From Modestobacter sp. (GTDB lineage Bacteria; Actinomycetota; Actinomycetes; Mycobacteriales; Geodermatophilaceae): a stretch of 6,052 bases of DNA. The notes below the pieces were generated by a model. It saw only the letters and a list, made by a program, of their open reading frames with translations, did not search any database and was not told the origin of the DNA. How positions within the stretch are numbered: the first letter of the stretch is position 1; each line of letters starts with the position of its first letter. This document shows, piece after piece, positions 1 through 6,052 of this stretch. The stretch covers positions 1-6,052 of the forward strand of contig JAOPWO010000152.1 in the NCBI GenBank assembly GCA_025965635.1. The letters are read 5' to 3'. The position numbers and the translations under genes are program-made.

Positions 1-1018
1 TCCGCAGCCCGCGGCGCGGGGGTGCCGTCGACCCCCGCTCGACGAGCCTGGGGGCCACCAGTTCCGCGCTGACCACCGGTTCCGGTGCGCCGGTGAGCTG
101 GCCGAGCAGCAGCTCGGCGGCCCGGAGCGCCTGGTCGGCGGCCCGGTTGTCCACCGTGCTGAGCGGCGGCTGCCACCAGGTGAAGAAGGGCTCCTCCTCG
201 GTGTAGACCAGCGAGAGGTCCTCCGGTACCCGGACTCCGCGGTCGGCCAGCACCGGCAGCACGCCGAAGGACGCCTCGTGGTTGCTGACCAGCAGTGCCG
301 TGGGCGGCTCGGGCACCGCGAGCAGGACCTCGGCCGCGGCGCGACCGAAGAACCAGTCGAACGATCCGCGCTGTACCAGCGCCGGGTCCAGCTCGACCCC
401 GGCGGCGGCGAGCGCGCCGGTCAGGCCGGCATGGTGCGCCCGGCCGGACGTCACGTCGGCGGGACCCTCGATGGCGGCGATCCGGGTGTGGCCCAGCGCC
501 AGGAGGTGCTCCGCGGCCAACCGGGAAGCAGCCTCGTAGTCGGCCATGACCGACGCCGCGCGGGAGCCGGGCACCTCGCGGTTCATGGTCACGACGGCCC
601 GGCCCTCGTCCAGCAGCCGGTTGATCAGGTCGCCGTTCGCTCCGGAGCCGGCCACGACCACGCCGTCGAAGGAGTGGGTGTGCATGGTCTGCAGGAAGGC
701 CGCCTCCCGCTCGGGGTTCCCGCCGGTGATGCAGACCAGCACCTGGTAGCCGTGCTCGCCGGCCCAGATCTGCAGCGTCTGGGAGAAGTCGTGGAACGTC
801 GCCGTCCGTAGGCTGTTGACGACCAGCCCGAGCAGCCCGGAACGGTTGGTGCGCAGGGCGCTGGCCATCCGGTTGGGCTGGTAGTGCAGCTCCTGGGCCG
901 CGGCCAGCACCCGCTCGCGGGTGCTGGGCAGTACGGAGGGGTGACCGGAGAGCGCACGGCTGGCGGTGCTCGTGCTGACGCCGGCGTGGGCCGCCACGGA
1001 ACTCAATGTTGCGGGCAC
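1..1018 (-). CDS. LacI-family transcriptional regulator (C-terminal end outside window)
   Basis: A DNA-binding repressor or activator of the LacI/GalR family. The reverse strand reads as one open frame of 339 codons from GTG at 1018 to the window edge. Residues 4-25 form the family helix-turn-helix (TLSSVAAHAGVSTSTASRAL). The hinge follows, with YQPNRMASALR at about 46-56, and then the periplasmic-binding-protein-like sensor domain (from GLLGLVV to the end). The last residues in view (ELVAPRLVERGSTAPP) match the usual LacI C-terminus, so only a few codons should be missing. The start is secure: AGGA lies 7 bases upstream and an in-frame TAG sits four codons before GTG. LacI proteins normally sense sugars, but the ligand cannot be read here. 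The expected sensor motif (S-F-D-D type) is replaced by LVYTEEEPFFTWWQPPLSTV around residues 270-289. It is divergent from phaC, so autoregulation and control of phaCZ are both possible. Family assignment is near certain; target and ligand are unknown. Confidence 0.95.
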   Translation of the reverse strand, partial: MPATLSSVAAHAGVSTSTASRALSGHPSVLPSTRERVLAAAQELHYQPNRMASALRTNRSGLLGLVVNSLRTATFHDFSQTLQIWAGEHGYQVLVCITGGNPEREAAFLQTMHTHSFDGVVVAGSGANGDLINRLLDEGRAVVTMNREVPGSRAASVMADYEAASRLAAEHLLALGHTRIAAIEGPADVTSGRAHHAGLTGALAAAGVELDPALVQRGSFDWFFGRAAAEVLLAVPEPPTALLVSNHEASFGVLPVLADRGVRVPEDLSLVYTEEEPFFTWWQPPLSTVDNRAADQALRAAELLLGQLTGAPEPVVSAELVAPRLVERGSTAPPRRGLR

Positions 1019-1025
1019 GTCTGAT

Positions 1026-1029
1026 TCCT
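1026..1029 (-). promoter_or_regulatory. Ribosome binding site of the LacI-family gene
   Basis: The reverse strand carries AGGA with a 7-base spacer before GTG at 1018. With the in-frame TAG at 1028-1030 it fixes the start, because no longer N-terminus is possible and the next candidate (TTG at 1006) would cut into the helix-turn-helix. Confidence 0.75.
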
Positions 1030-1193
1030 ACAGGTCATGAGCCTTGATCACGAAATCGGCCTGCAGCCGAGCATCCGGGTCGGAACGGTTGCCGCTGTCC
1101 CCCGACCGGAGCGCCGCAGGTCCTCGCGTGGCGCACCGTCGTCCGGTCGTGGTTGTGTGGTTCCCGTCACAGCGACCACCCCGAGGGGCAGCA

Positions 1194-1220
1194 TGGCGCG
1201 CGGCGGCAACGCGCGCGCCG
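1194..1220 (+). promoter_or_regulatory. GC-only hairpin in the phaC leader, abutting the ribosome binding site
   Basis: GGCGCGCG (1195-1202) and CGCGCGCC (1212-1219) are perfect reverse complements around a 9-base loop (1203-1211). A U-G pair can extend the stem by one (1194/1220). The stem ends directly before GGAGGGGG at 1221. All eight stem pairs are G-C, so in mRNA it should be stable and sit at the edge of the ribosome footprint. A role in translation control or leader mRNA stability is inference. Chance formation is possible in DNA this GC-rich. Confidence 0.55.
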
Positions 1221-1228
1221 GGAGGGGG
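1221..1228 (+). promoter_or_regulatory. Ribosome binding site of phaC
   Basis: GGAGGGGG with a 7-base spacer (CCTTCAG) to ATG at 1236. It is the strongest purine run in the leader and decides the phaC start over the longer in-frame alternatives that begin at 1044. Confidence 0.85.
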
Positions 1229-1235
1229 CCTTCAG

Positions 1236-2975
1236 ATGAGCTCCGCCACGCAGCGTCCGTCGCTGGCCGGTGACGCCGGTCAGCCGCCGGCCGAGACGCC
1301 GGAGCAGCTCGCCGAGGCGGCGACCGGCCTGGACATGATCCTCACCGACGCAGCCCTCGGCCCACTGCGGCGGCTGGTCCCCCCGGTCCGCAGTGGTCTG
1401 CGTTTCGCGGCCGGGCTGGCCCGCCGGCCGGGCCCCGTGCTGCGGCACACCGGCGAGCTCGTCGGGGAGTGGGGCCGGATCGGGCTCGGCCGCTCCGAGG
1501 TGGCGCCCGCGCCGAAGGACAGGCGCTACAGCGATCCGGCCTGGTCGGGCAACCCGCTGCTGAAGCGGGCCATGCAGGCCCACCTCGTGACGGCGAGGAC
1601 CGCCGCCCAGCTGGTCGACGACGCCGAGTTGCCCTACGAGCACGACGAGCGGATCCGTTTCTCGGTCACCAATCTCGTCGAGGCCCTGGCGCCGAGCAAC
1701 AACCCGGTGCTCAACCCGCAGGCCTGGAAGACCGCCATCGACACCGGTGGGCTCAGTGCCCTGAGCGGCACCAGGCGGCTGCTCCGCGACCTGTCGTCGG
1801 CGCCGCGGGTGCCCTCGATGGTGGAGCCGGACGCCTTCCAGGTCGGCAAGGACCTCGCGGTCACGCCGGGGGTCGTCGTGCTGCGGACGCCGGTCTTCGA
1901 GCTCATCCAGTACCGGCCGTCGACACCGACGGTGCACGCCGTGCCGCTGGTGATGGTGCCGCCGACGATCAACAAGTACTACATCGCCGACCTCGCCCCC
2001 GGCCGCAGCATCGTCGAGCACGTGGTGGCCGGCGGCCAGCAGGTCTTCATGATGTCCTGGCGGAACCCCGACGCCCGGCACGCCGACTGGGGCCTGGACA
2101 CCTACGGCCAGGCGATCCTGGACGCGCTGGACGCGGTCGAGAAGGTCACCGGCGAGCCCCGCGCCAGCCTGATGTCGTTCTGCTCGGGGGGCCTGCTCAC
2201 CGCCATGGTGCTCGCCCACCTGGCCACCACCGGTCGGCAGGACCGGATCGCCTCTGCAGCGTTCGCGGTCACCGTGCTGGACCAGGCTCGCGCCGGCACG
2301 GTGGGCGCCTTCCTGGACGAGAAGGCCGCCAAGGCCGCGGCCCGGGCCTCGGAACGCAAGGGCTACCTGGACGGCGCGACGTTGGCCGAGGTCTTCGCCT
2401 GGCTGCGGCCCAACGACCTGATCTGGAACTACTGGGTCAACAACTACCTGCAGGGCAAGCCGCCGGCGGCCTTCGACATCCTGTACTGGAACGCCGACAC
2501 GACCCGGATGGCCGCCGCCCTGCACCGGGGCTTCCTGGAGCTGGCGGTGCACAACGCGCTCACCCGGCCCGGCCGGGCGACCATGCTCGGCTCGCCGGTC
2601 GACCTGTCGGCGGTCACGGTGGACGCCTACGTGATCGCCGGGATCGCCGACCACCTCTGTCCCTGGCAGTCCTGCTACGCCACCACGCAGCTCCTCGGCG
2701 GGGACACCCGGTTCGTGCTGTCCACGAGCGGCCACATCGCCTCGCTGGTCAACCCCCCGACGAACCCCAGGTCCACCTGGCGGACGGCGGAGAAGAACCC
2801 TCCGGACGCGGCCGAGTGGCTGGCCGCGGCGCACACCGAGAAGGGGTCGTGGTGGACCGACTACAGCCGCTGGGTGGGTGAACGGTCCGGCGAGCAGGTC
2901 GACGCACCCGAACACCCCGGCGGCGACCTGCCGGTGCTCGGCGAGGCGCCGGGCACCTACGTGTTCGACAAGTGA
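1236..2975 (+). CDS. phaC: Class II-like polyhydroxyalkanoate synthase PhaC
   Basis: Polymerises (R)-3-hydroxyacyl-CoA into PHA, releasing CoA, at the surface of cytoplasmic storage granules. The protein has 579 residues, slightly longer than the ~560 of Pseudomonas PhaC1. An N-terminal PhaC_N region (RRYSDPAWSGNPLLKRAM near 90-110, then VVPP-like VMVPPTINKYYIADL near 235-250) leads into the alpha/beta-hydrolase catalytic domain. The nucleophile is C316 in MSFCSGGLL, the Asp is D472 in GIADHLCPW, and the His is H500 in STSGHIASLVNPP. Cys-Asp-His spacing closely follows class II enzymes. PNDLIWNYWVNNYLQGKPP, FDILYWNADTTRM and the C-terminal EAPGTYVFDK are strikingly Pseudomonas-like. One oddity: the first Gly of the G-x-C-x-G lipase-like box is Ser (S314). 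Monomer preference (medium or short chain) is inferred from similarity only. Its stop overlaps the start of phaZ. No partner subunit such as PhaE or PhaR is seen, which fits a single-subunit class. Confidence 0.96.
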   Translation: MSSATQRPSLAGDAGQPPAETPEQLAEAATGLDMILTDAALGPLRRLVPPVRSGLRFAAGLARRPGPVLRHTGELVGEWGRIGLGRSEVAPAPKDRRYSDPAWSGNPLLKRAMQAHLVTARTAAQLVDDAELPYEHDERIRFSVTNLVEALAPSNNPVLNPQAWKTAIDTGGLSALSGTRRLLRDLSSAPRVPSMVEPDAFQVGKDLAVTPGVVVLRTPVFELIQYRPSTPTVHAVPLVMVPPTINKYYIADLAPGRSIVEHVVAGGQQVFMMSWRNPDARHADWGLDTYGQAILDALDAVEKVTGEPRASLMSFCSGGLLTAMVLAHLATTGRQDRIASAAFAVTVLDQARAGTVGAFLDEKAAKAAARASERKGYLDGATLAEVFAWLRPNDLIWNYWVNNYLQGKPPAAFDILYWNADTTRMAAALHRGFLELAVHNALTRPGRATMLGSPVDLSAVTVDAYVIAGIADHLCPWQSCYATTQLLGGDTRFVLSTSGHIASLVNPPTNPRSTWRTAEKNPPDAAEWLAAAHTEKGSWWTDYSRWVGERSGEQVDAPEHPGGDLPVLGEAPGTYVFDK

Positions 2976-3853
2976 ACAGCCCGGGACGGCGGGGCGGCAC
3001 GCCGGACGTGCTGAGGACCGTCACCGTCGGCGGGCGGACGCTGCGGGTCGCGATCCGGAGCGGGGACGGGACGCGGCCCCCGCTGCTGCTGATGAACGGC
3101 ATCGGCGCCAGCCTGGAGGTGCTGCAGCCCTTCGTCGACGCGCTCGACCCGCGCCGGGAGGTCATCCGGTTCGACGTGCCCGGTGTCGGCGGTTCGCCCC
3201 GCCCGGTGCTGCCCTACACGATGATCACCTTCGCCCCGGTCGTCGCCGGTCTGCTCACCGCGCTCGGTCGCCCCGGTGCCGTGGACGTGCTCGGGTTCTC
3301 CTGGGGCGGCGGGCTGGCGCAGCAGTTCGCCGTGCAGCACCGCCGCCGGTGCCGGCGACTGGTGCTCGCGGCGACCGGCACGGGGTCGGTCATGGTGCCC
3401 GCCGCGCCGCGGGTGCTGGCCAGGATGCTCACCCCGCGGCGCCACCGAGATCCCGCGTACGCCCGCCGGATCGCCGGGGAGATCTACGGCGGCACGATGC
3501 GCGCCAACCCCGAGCGGGCTGCGGAGGCGCTGCACGCCCACTCACGGCTCGGTCCGCAGCGCGGCTACTACTACCAACTGGCTGCCGGGACCGGCTGGAC
3601 GAGCCTCCCGCTGCTGCGGCTCATCCGGCAGCCCACCCTCGTCCTGGCCGGCGACGACGACCCGATCATCCCGGCGGTGAACCCGCGCGTCATGGCCCGG
3701 CTGATCCCCGACGCCTGCCTGCACGTGTACCGCGGCGGGCACCTGGCCCTGGTCACCGAGGCGGGTGAGCTGGGCCCGGTCGTCGAGCACTTCCTCGACC
3801 GGGAGGGTCCAGACCAGCACTGGTCCCCCCGGTCTCCCGGCCGGCGGCAGTAG
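2972..3853 (+). CDS. phaZ: Intracellular poly(3-hydroxyalkanoate) depolymerase PhaZ
   Basis: An alpha/beta-hydrolase that hydrolyses stored PHA inside the cell to release hydroxyacids for carbon and energy. It has 293 residues, close to the ~283 of Pseudomonas PhaZ, with no signal peptide or membrane segment, so it is cytoplasmic and granule-associated. Near the N-terminus LLLMNGIGASLEVLQPFVDAL and FDVPGVGGS match the PhaZ family, including the oxyanion-side NGIGA loop. The nucleophile is S110 in GFSWGGGLAQQF, the acid is in AGDDDPIIP (D230 of the 228-230 run) and the base is H257 in GGHLALVT. IYGG (after residue 170) and GYYYQLAAGTGWTS are further family signatures. The GTG start at 2972 is chosen because it overlaps the phaC stop (GTGA). 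No good Shine-Dalgarno precedes it, so coupling is likely. GTG at 3008 is the alternative and would remove 12 residues that look unconserved. The short Arg-rich C-terminal tail (after LDREG) is probably disordered. Confidence 0.94.
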   Translation: MNSPGRRGGTPDVLRTVTVGGRTLRVAIRSGDGTRPPLLLMNGIGASLEVLQPFVDALDPRREVIRFDVPGVGGSPRPVLPYTMITFAPVVAGLLTALGRPGAVDVLGFSWGGGLAQQFAVQHRRRCRRLVLAATGTGSVMVPAAPRVLARMLTPRRHRDPAYARRIAGEIYGGTMRANPERAAEALHAHSRLGPQRGYYYQLAAGTGWTSLPLLRLIRQPTLVLAGDDDPIIPAVNPRVMARLIPDACLHVYRGGHLALVTEAGELGPVVEHFLDREGPDQHWSPRSPGRRQ

Positions 3854-3855
3854 AA

Positions 3856-3907
3856 CCGTCGTACCCCCGCCCTACCGTCGGGGCACGCCCACGCGGGGCG
3901 ACGACGG
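3856..3907 (+). promoter_or_regulatory. Long imperfect hairpin between phaZ and the nuclease gene
   Basis: CCGTCGT (3856-3862) pairs with ACGACGG (3901-3907). After a 2x2 internal mismatch, CCCCGC (3865-3870) pairs with GCGGGG (3893-3898). The 22-base loop contains a small GGGC/GCCC inverted repeat (3881-3890). The structure begins three bases after the phaZ stop, as a terminator would, but there is no T-run after it. Its right arm overlaps the nuclease ribosome binding site (3906-3910), so it could equally mask that site. The pairing is visible in the sequence; the role is inferred. Confidence 0.5.
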
Positions 3908-3910
3908 AGG
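3906..3910 (+). promoter_or_regulatory. Ribosome binding site of the RecB-like nuclease gene
   Basis: GGAGG with a 7-base spacer before GTG at 3918. The frame is open upstream into phaZ, so this site and the family-typical N-terminus (SLVVSASDLTGFLECEHL) decide the start. Confidence 0.8.
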
Positions 3911-3917
3911 TGAACCG

Positions 3918-6052
3918 GTGTACCAGTCCGACGGCTCGCTGGTGGTCAGCGCCAGCGACCTCACCGGCTTCCTGGAGTGCGAGCACCTCACCCGGCTCTC
4001 CCTCGAGGTGGCGCGGGGCGAGCGCCCGCGGCCGTCCGCCACCGACCCGATGACCGAGCTGCTGGCCCGGCACGGGATCGAGCACGAGGCGCGGCACGTC
4101 GAGCGGCTGCGGAACCGCGGTCTGTCCGTGGTCGAGATCGACGTCCCGGCGGGGAAGGACGCCGGCGCGCTGTACCGCGCCCAGGCCGAGACGCTGGCCG
4201 CGATGCAGGCCGGCGCCGACGTCGTCTACCAGGCGACCTTCTACGACGGCACCTGGCGTGGGCACGCCGACTTCCTGCTCAAGCGCAGCGACCGGAGCAG
4301 CGACCTGGGGCCGTGGGCCTACGACGTCGCCGACACCAAGCTGGCCCGTCGGATCAAGGTGCCGGCCGTCCTCCAGATGGCGCTCTACGGCGATCTGCTC
4401 GCCGCGCTGCAGGGGGTACCGCCGGAGCTCCTCACCGTGGTCACCGGCGACCAGCAGGAGCTGACCGTCGAGTACGCCGACGCGGAGGCCTACGCCCGGA
4501 CTGCCCGGCGGCGGTTCGCCGACCGGCTCGCCGACGGCGACCTCGCTCCTCCCCACCCCAACGCGCACTGCGGGGTCTGCCCCTGGCGCGAGACGTGCAC
4601 CGACCGCTGGCGGGCGGAGGACTCGCTGTCCCTCGTCGCGTCCATGCGACGCGACCACGCGACCGTCCTCACCGAGGCCGGGATCGGCACGGTCACCGAG
4701 CTCGCCCTCCGGCTGCCCGACGAGCTGCCCGGCGCGATCGGGCGGACCTCGCGGGAGCGGTTGGCCCAGCAGGCCCGGCTGCAGGTCACCGAGCGCGTGA
4801 CCGGCCGGCCGGTGTACGAGTTCCTGCCGCGGGAGCGGGGGCGCGGCTTCGAGTTGTTGCCACCACCGAGCGCCGGCGACCTGTTCTTCGACATCGAGGG
4901 CGACCCGTTCGCCGGCGACGCCGGCCTGGAGTACCTGTGGGGCGTCCTGGACACCGCCGGGGAGTTCACCGCGTTCTGGGGGTGCGATCCGTCCGCCGCG
5001 GACCAGTCCGCGGCCGAGCGGGCGGCCTTCGAGCAGCTGGTCGACCACCTGACCGCGGCCTACGACGCCGACCCGTCGATGCACGTCTTCCACTACGCGC
5101 CCTACGAGCCCACCCGGCTGAAGACGCTGTCTGCCCGCCTGCAGACCCGGGTGGCCGCGGTCGACCGGCTGCTGCGCGCCGACGTGCTCGTCGACCTGTA
5201 CGCGGTGGTCCGGCAGGGGCTGCGGCTCAGCAAGGAGTCCTACTCGATCAAGCAGGTCGAGGACTACTACCGCGGGCACACCCGGGTGCACGGCGAGGCC
5301 GTCTCCGACGCCGGGGAGAGCATCGTCGCCTTCGAGACCTGGCTGGCCACCCGCGACCAGGCGCAGCTCGATCAGATCGAGGCCTACAACCGCGACGACT
5401 GCGTCTCCACCCGCGAGCTGCGCGACTGGCTGGAGGAACGGCGGGCCGAGCTGCTCCGCAGCGGCGCTGAGCTGGTCCGTCCGGAGGACGGCGATCCGGA
5501 CGGATCGGCCGAGAACGCCGCGGCCCAGGCCCTGCGCGAGGGACTGGAGGCGGCGCTGACCGCCGGGCTGCCCGACACCGGTCGCACCCCGGAGCAGGAG
5601 GCGACCTGGCTGCTGGCCCAGCAGCTGGGCTGGCACGCCCGGGAGGCCCGGTCGGCCTGGTGGGAGTACTTCCGTCTGCGTGACCTGACCGCCGAGGACC
5701 TGGAGCGGGAGACCGCCGCGCTGGGCCCGCTGGGGGAGCCGGAGTTCGTCGCGGCCGAGCGGCGCTCCCAGCACTGGCGCTACCGGTTCCCTCCCCAGGA
5801 GACGAAGGTGTCCGCCGGGCACCGGTTCGAGCACGTGCTGCCCGCGGCCGACGGCTCCCGGCTCACCAGCTCCGTCCTCGACATCGACCCGACCGCCGGA
5901 TGGGTGGTGCTGGCCCGCGGTGCGGCCGGGGCCGCCGAGCACCCGACCGGCCTGCTGCCCACGTCGCCGCCCGGCGACAAGCTCTTCCGGGCGGGCCTCA
6001 CCGCGCTCGGCGAGCAGGTGCTCGGCACCGGCATCGACGCGACCGGGCCGCT
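3918..6052 (+). CDS. RecB/Cas4-like dual nuclease of the TM0106 type, N-terminal part (helicase end outside window)
   Basis: A probable DNA-processing nuclease, open for 711 codons to the right edge. Residues ~10-230 form a RecB/Cas4-like PD-(D/E)xK domain: RHGIEHEARH (52-60), GHADFLL with D118, and DTK with D139 and K141. Four cysteines, C21 in FLECEHL plus C218, C221 and C227 in HCGVCPWRETC, fit the split 4Fe-4S pattern of Cas4 and AddB. A helical linker follows (~240-290, with LTEAGIGTVTELA). Residues ~320-510 are an RNase H-like DEDD exonuclease domain (YprB/RNase_H_2 type): FFDIEGDPF with D325 and E327, FHYAPYEP (391-398), D426 in VDLYAVV, and YNRDDCVSTREL with D494. Residues 510-711 are a less recognisable linker with no Walker motif yet. 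Full-length relatives usually end in a superfamily 1 helicase and exceed 1100 residues, so about a third is missing. The substrate is unproven in this family. It lies 64 bases after phaZ on the same strand, but no functional link to PHA is apparent. Confidence 0.9.
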   Translation, partial: MYQSDGSLVVSASDLTGFLECEHLTRLSLEVARGERPRPSATDPMTELLARHGIEHEARHVERLRNRGLSVVEIDVPAGKDAGALYRAQAETLAAMQAGADVVYQATFYDGTWRGHADFLLKRSDRSSDLGPWAYDVADTKLARRIKVPAVLQMALYGDLLAALQGVPPELLTVVTGDQQELTVEYADAEAYARTARRRFADRLADGDLAPPHPNAHCGVCPWRETCTDRWRAEDSLSLVASMRRDHATVLTEAGIGTVTELALRLPDELPGAIGRTSRERLAQQARLQVTERVTGRPVYEFLPRERGRGFELLPPPSAGDLFFDIEGDPFAGDAGLEYLWGVLDTAGEFTAFWGCDPSAADQSAAERAAFEQLVDHLTAAYDADPSMHVFHYAPYEPTRLKTLSARLQTRVAAVDRLLRADVLVDLYAVVRQGLRLSKESYSIKQVEDYYRGHTRVHGEAVSDAGESIVAFETWLATRDQAQLDQIEAYNRDDCVSTRELRDWLEERRAELLRSGAELVRPEDGDPDGSAENAAAQALREGLEAALTAGLPDTGRTPEQEATWLLAQQLGWHAREARSAWWEYFRLRDLTAEDLERETAALGPLGEPEFVAAERRSQHWRYRFPPQETKVSAGHRFEHVLPAADGSRLTSSVLDIDPTAGWVVLARGAAGAAEHPTGLLPTSPPGDKLFRAGLTALGEQVLGTGIDATGP

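Larger units (their letters stand above)
1019..1235. promoter_or_regulatory. Divergent intergenic region between the LacI-family gene and phaC
   Basis: These 217 bases separate two divergent genes and must hold the promoter of the regulator. They very probably hold the phaCZ promoter as well. I see no convincing -35/-10 pair on either strand. Possible operator material, all weak: two 6-base palindromes, TCATGA (1035-1040) and TGATCA (1045-1050), just upstream of the regulator's ribosome binding site; and an imperfect inverted repeat GGAACGGTTGCC (1082-1093), whose AAC-G-GTT core recalls LacI-family operators. A further imperfect inverted repeat pairs GTGGT and TGTG near 1150-1160 with CACA and ACCAC near 1168-1179. 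The phaC reading frame stays open up to 1044, but that extension is Arg/Pro/Ala-rich and unlike any PhaC N-terminus, so I treat it as non-coding leader. Confidence 0.5.

Noticed and set aside
278..811. Plus-strand frame opposite the LacI-family gene
   Set aside because: No motif or ribosome binding site, and the minus strand has a full LacI domain layout.
1179..1188. CCCCGAGGGG as a hairpin or operator
   Set aside because: A 4-bp stem with a 2-base loop is too small to fold well and is expected by chance at this GC content.
1044..1235. A 64-residue N-terminal extension of PhaC starting at TTG 1044
   Set aside because: The extension is Arg/Pro/Ala-rich, matches no PhaC N-terminus, and bypasses the strong GGAGGGGG site placed correctly before ATG 1236.
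1469..2881. 470-codon plus-strand frame overlapping phaC in another phase
   Set aside because: Arg/Pro/Gly-rich out-of-frame product typical of high-GC coding DNA, with no ribosome binding site or motif.
1167..2915. 582-codon open frame on the minus strand opposite phaC
   Set aside because: Its composition (Gly, Arg, Val, His, Gln-rich, no domain) is that of an antisense shadow of a GC-rich gene; the plus strand encodes an unmistakable PhaC.
3918..4620. Reading the RecB-like domain as a Cas4 of a CRISPR system
   Set aside because: No repeat array or other cas gene is present, and the domain continues into an RNase H-like nuclease, which fits the TM0106-type family rather than stand-alone Cas4.
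3977..5470. 497-codon plus-strand frame overlapping the nuclease gene
   Set aside because: An out-of-frame shadow rich in Arg, Ala and Pro; the real frame starts at GTG 3918 and continues past the window.
3753..5942. 729-codon open frame on the minus strand opposite the nuclease gene
   Set aside because: Low-complexity antisense shadow with no recognisable motif; the opposite strand has two complete nuclease signatures.

Overview
The window is very GC-rich, with strong G/C bias at third codon positions and three GTG starts among four genes. That points to an actinobacterium. A Geodermatophilaceae-like or related soil actinomycete is a plausible guess, but the sequence alone does not settle the genus. 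Four protein-coding genes fill almost all of the DNA. No tRNA, rRNA, CRISPR array, insertion sequence or integrase was seen.

Left part (1-1018, minus strand): a LacI-family transcriptional regulator, complete at its N-terminus and running off the left edge just before its expected stop. It is transcribed away from the next gene, leaving a 217-base divergent intergenic region (1019-1235) that should hold both promoters. This region also contains a very GC-rich perfect 8-bp hairpin that ends one base before the Shine-Dalgarno sequence of the next gene.

Middle (1236-3853, plus strand): a two-gene polyhydroxyalkanoate (PHA) storage operon. phaC encodes a PHA synthase that resembles the Pseudomonas class II (medium-chain-length) enzymes. 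phaZ, overlapping it by the four bases GTGA, encodes an intracellular PHA depolymerase of the Pseudomonas PhaZ type. Synthesis and mobilisation of the granule polymer are thus encoded together and probably translationally coupled. The order matches the phaC1-phaZ part of the Pseudomonas cluster, but neither phaC2, phaD nor phasin genes follow. The LacI-type protein is the only regulator in view and is a candidate controller.

Right part (3918-6052, plus strand, open at the right edge): the N-terminal ~711 residues of a large RecB/Cas4-like nuclease of the TM0106 type. A PD-(D/E)xK domain with four cysteines suited to an Fe-S cluster is followed by a DEDD-type RNase H-like exonuclease domain. 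A C-terminal helicase is expected beyond the edge. A 64-base gap separates it from phaZ and holds an imperfect long hairpin whose right arm runs into the nuclease ribosome binding site.

No wholly new system is evident. The points most worth following are the Pseudomonas-like phaC-phaZ pair in an actinobacterial setting, the altered lipase box of PhaC, the hairpins next to ribosome binding sites, and the dual-nuclease protein.
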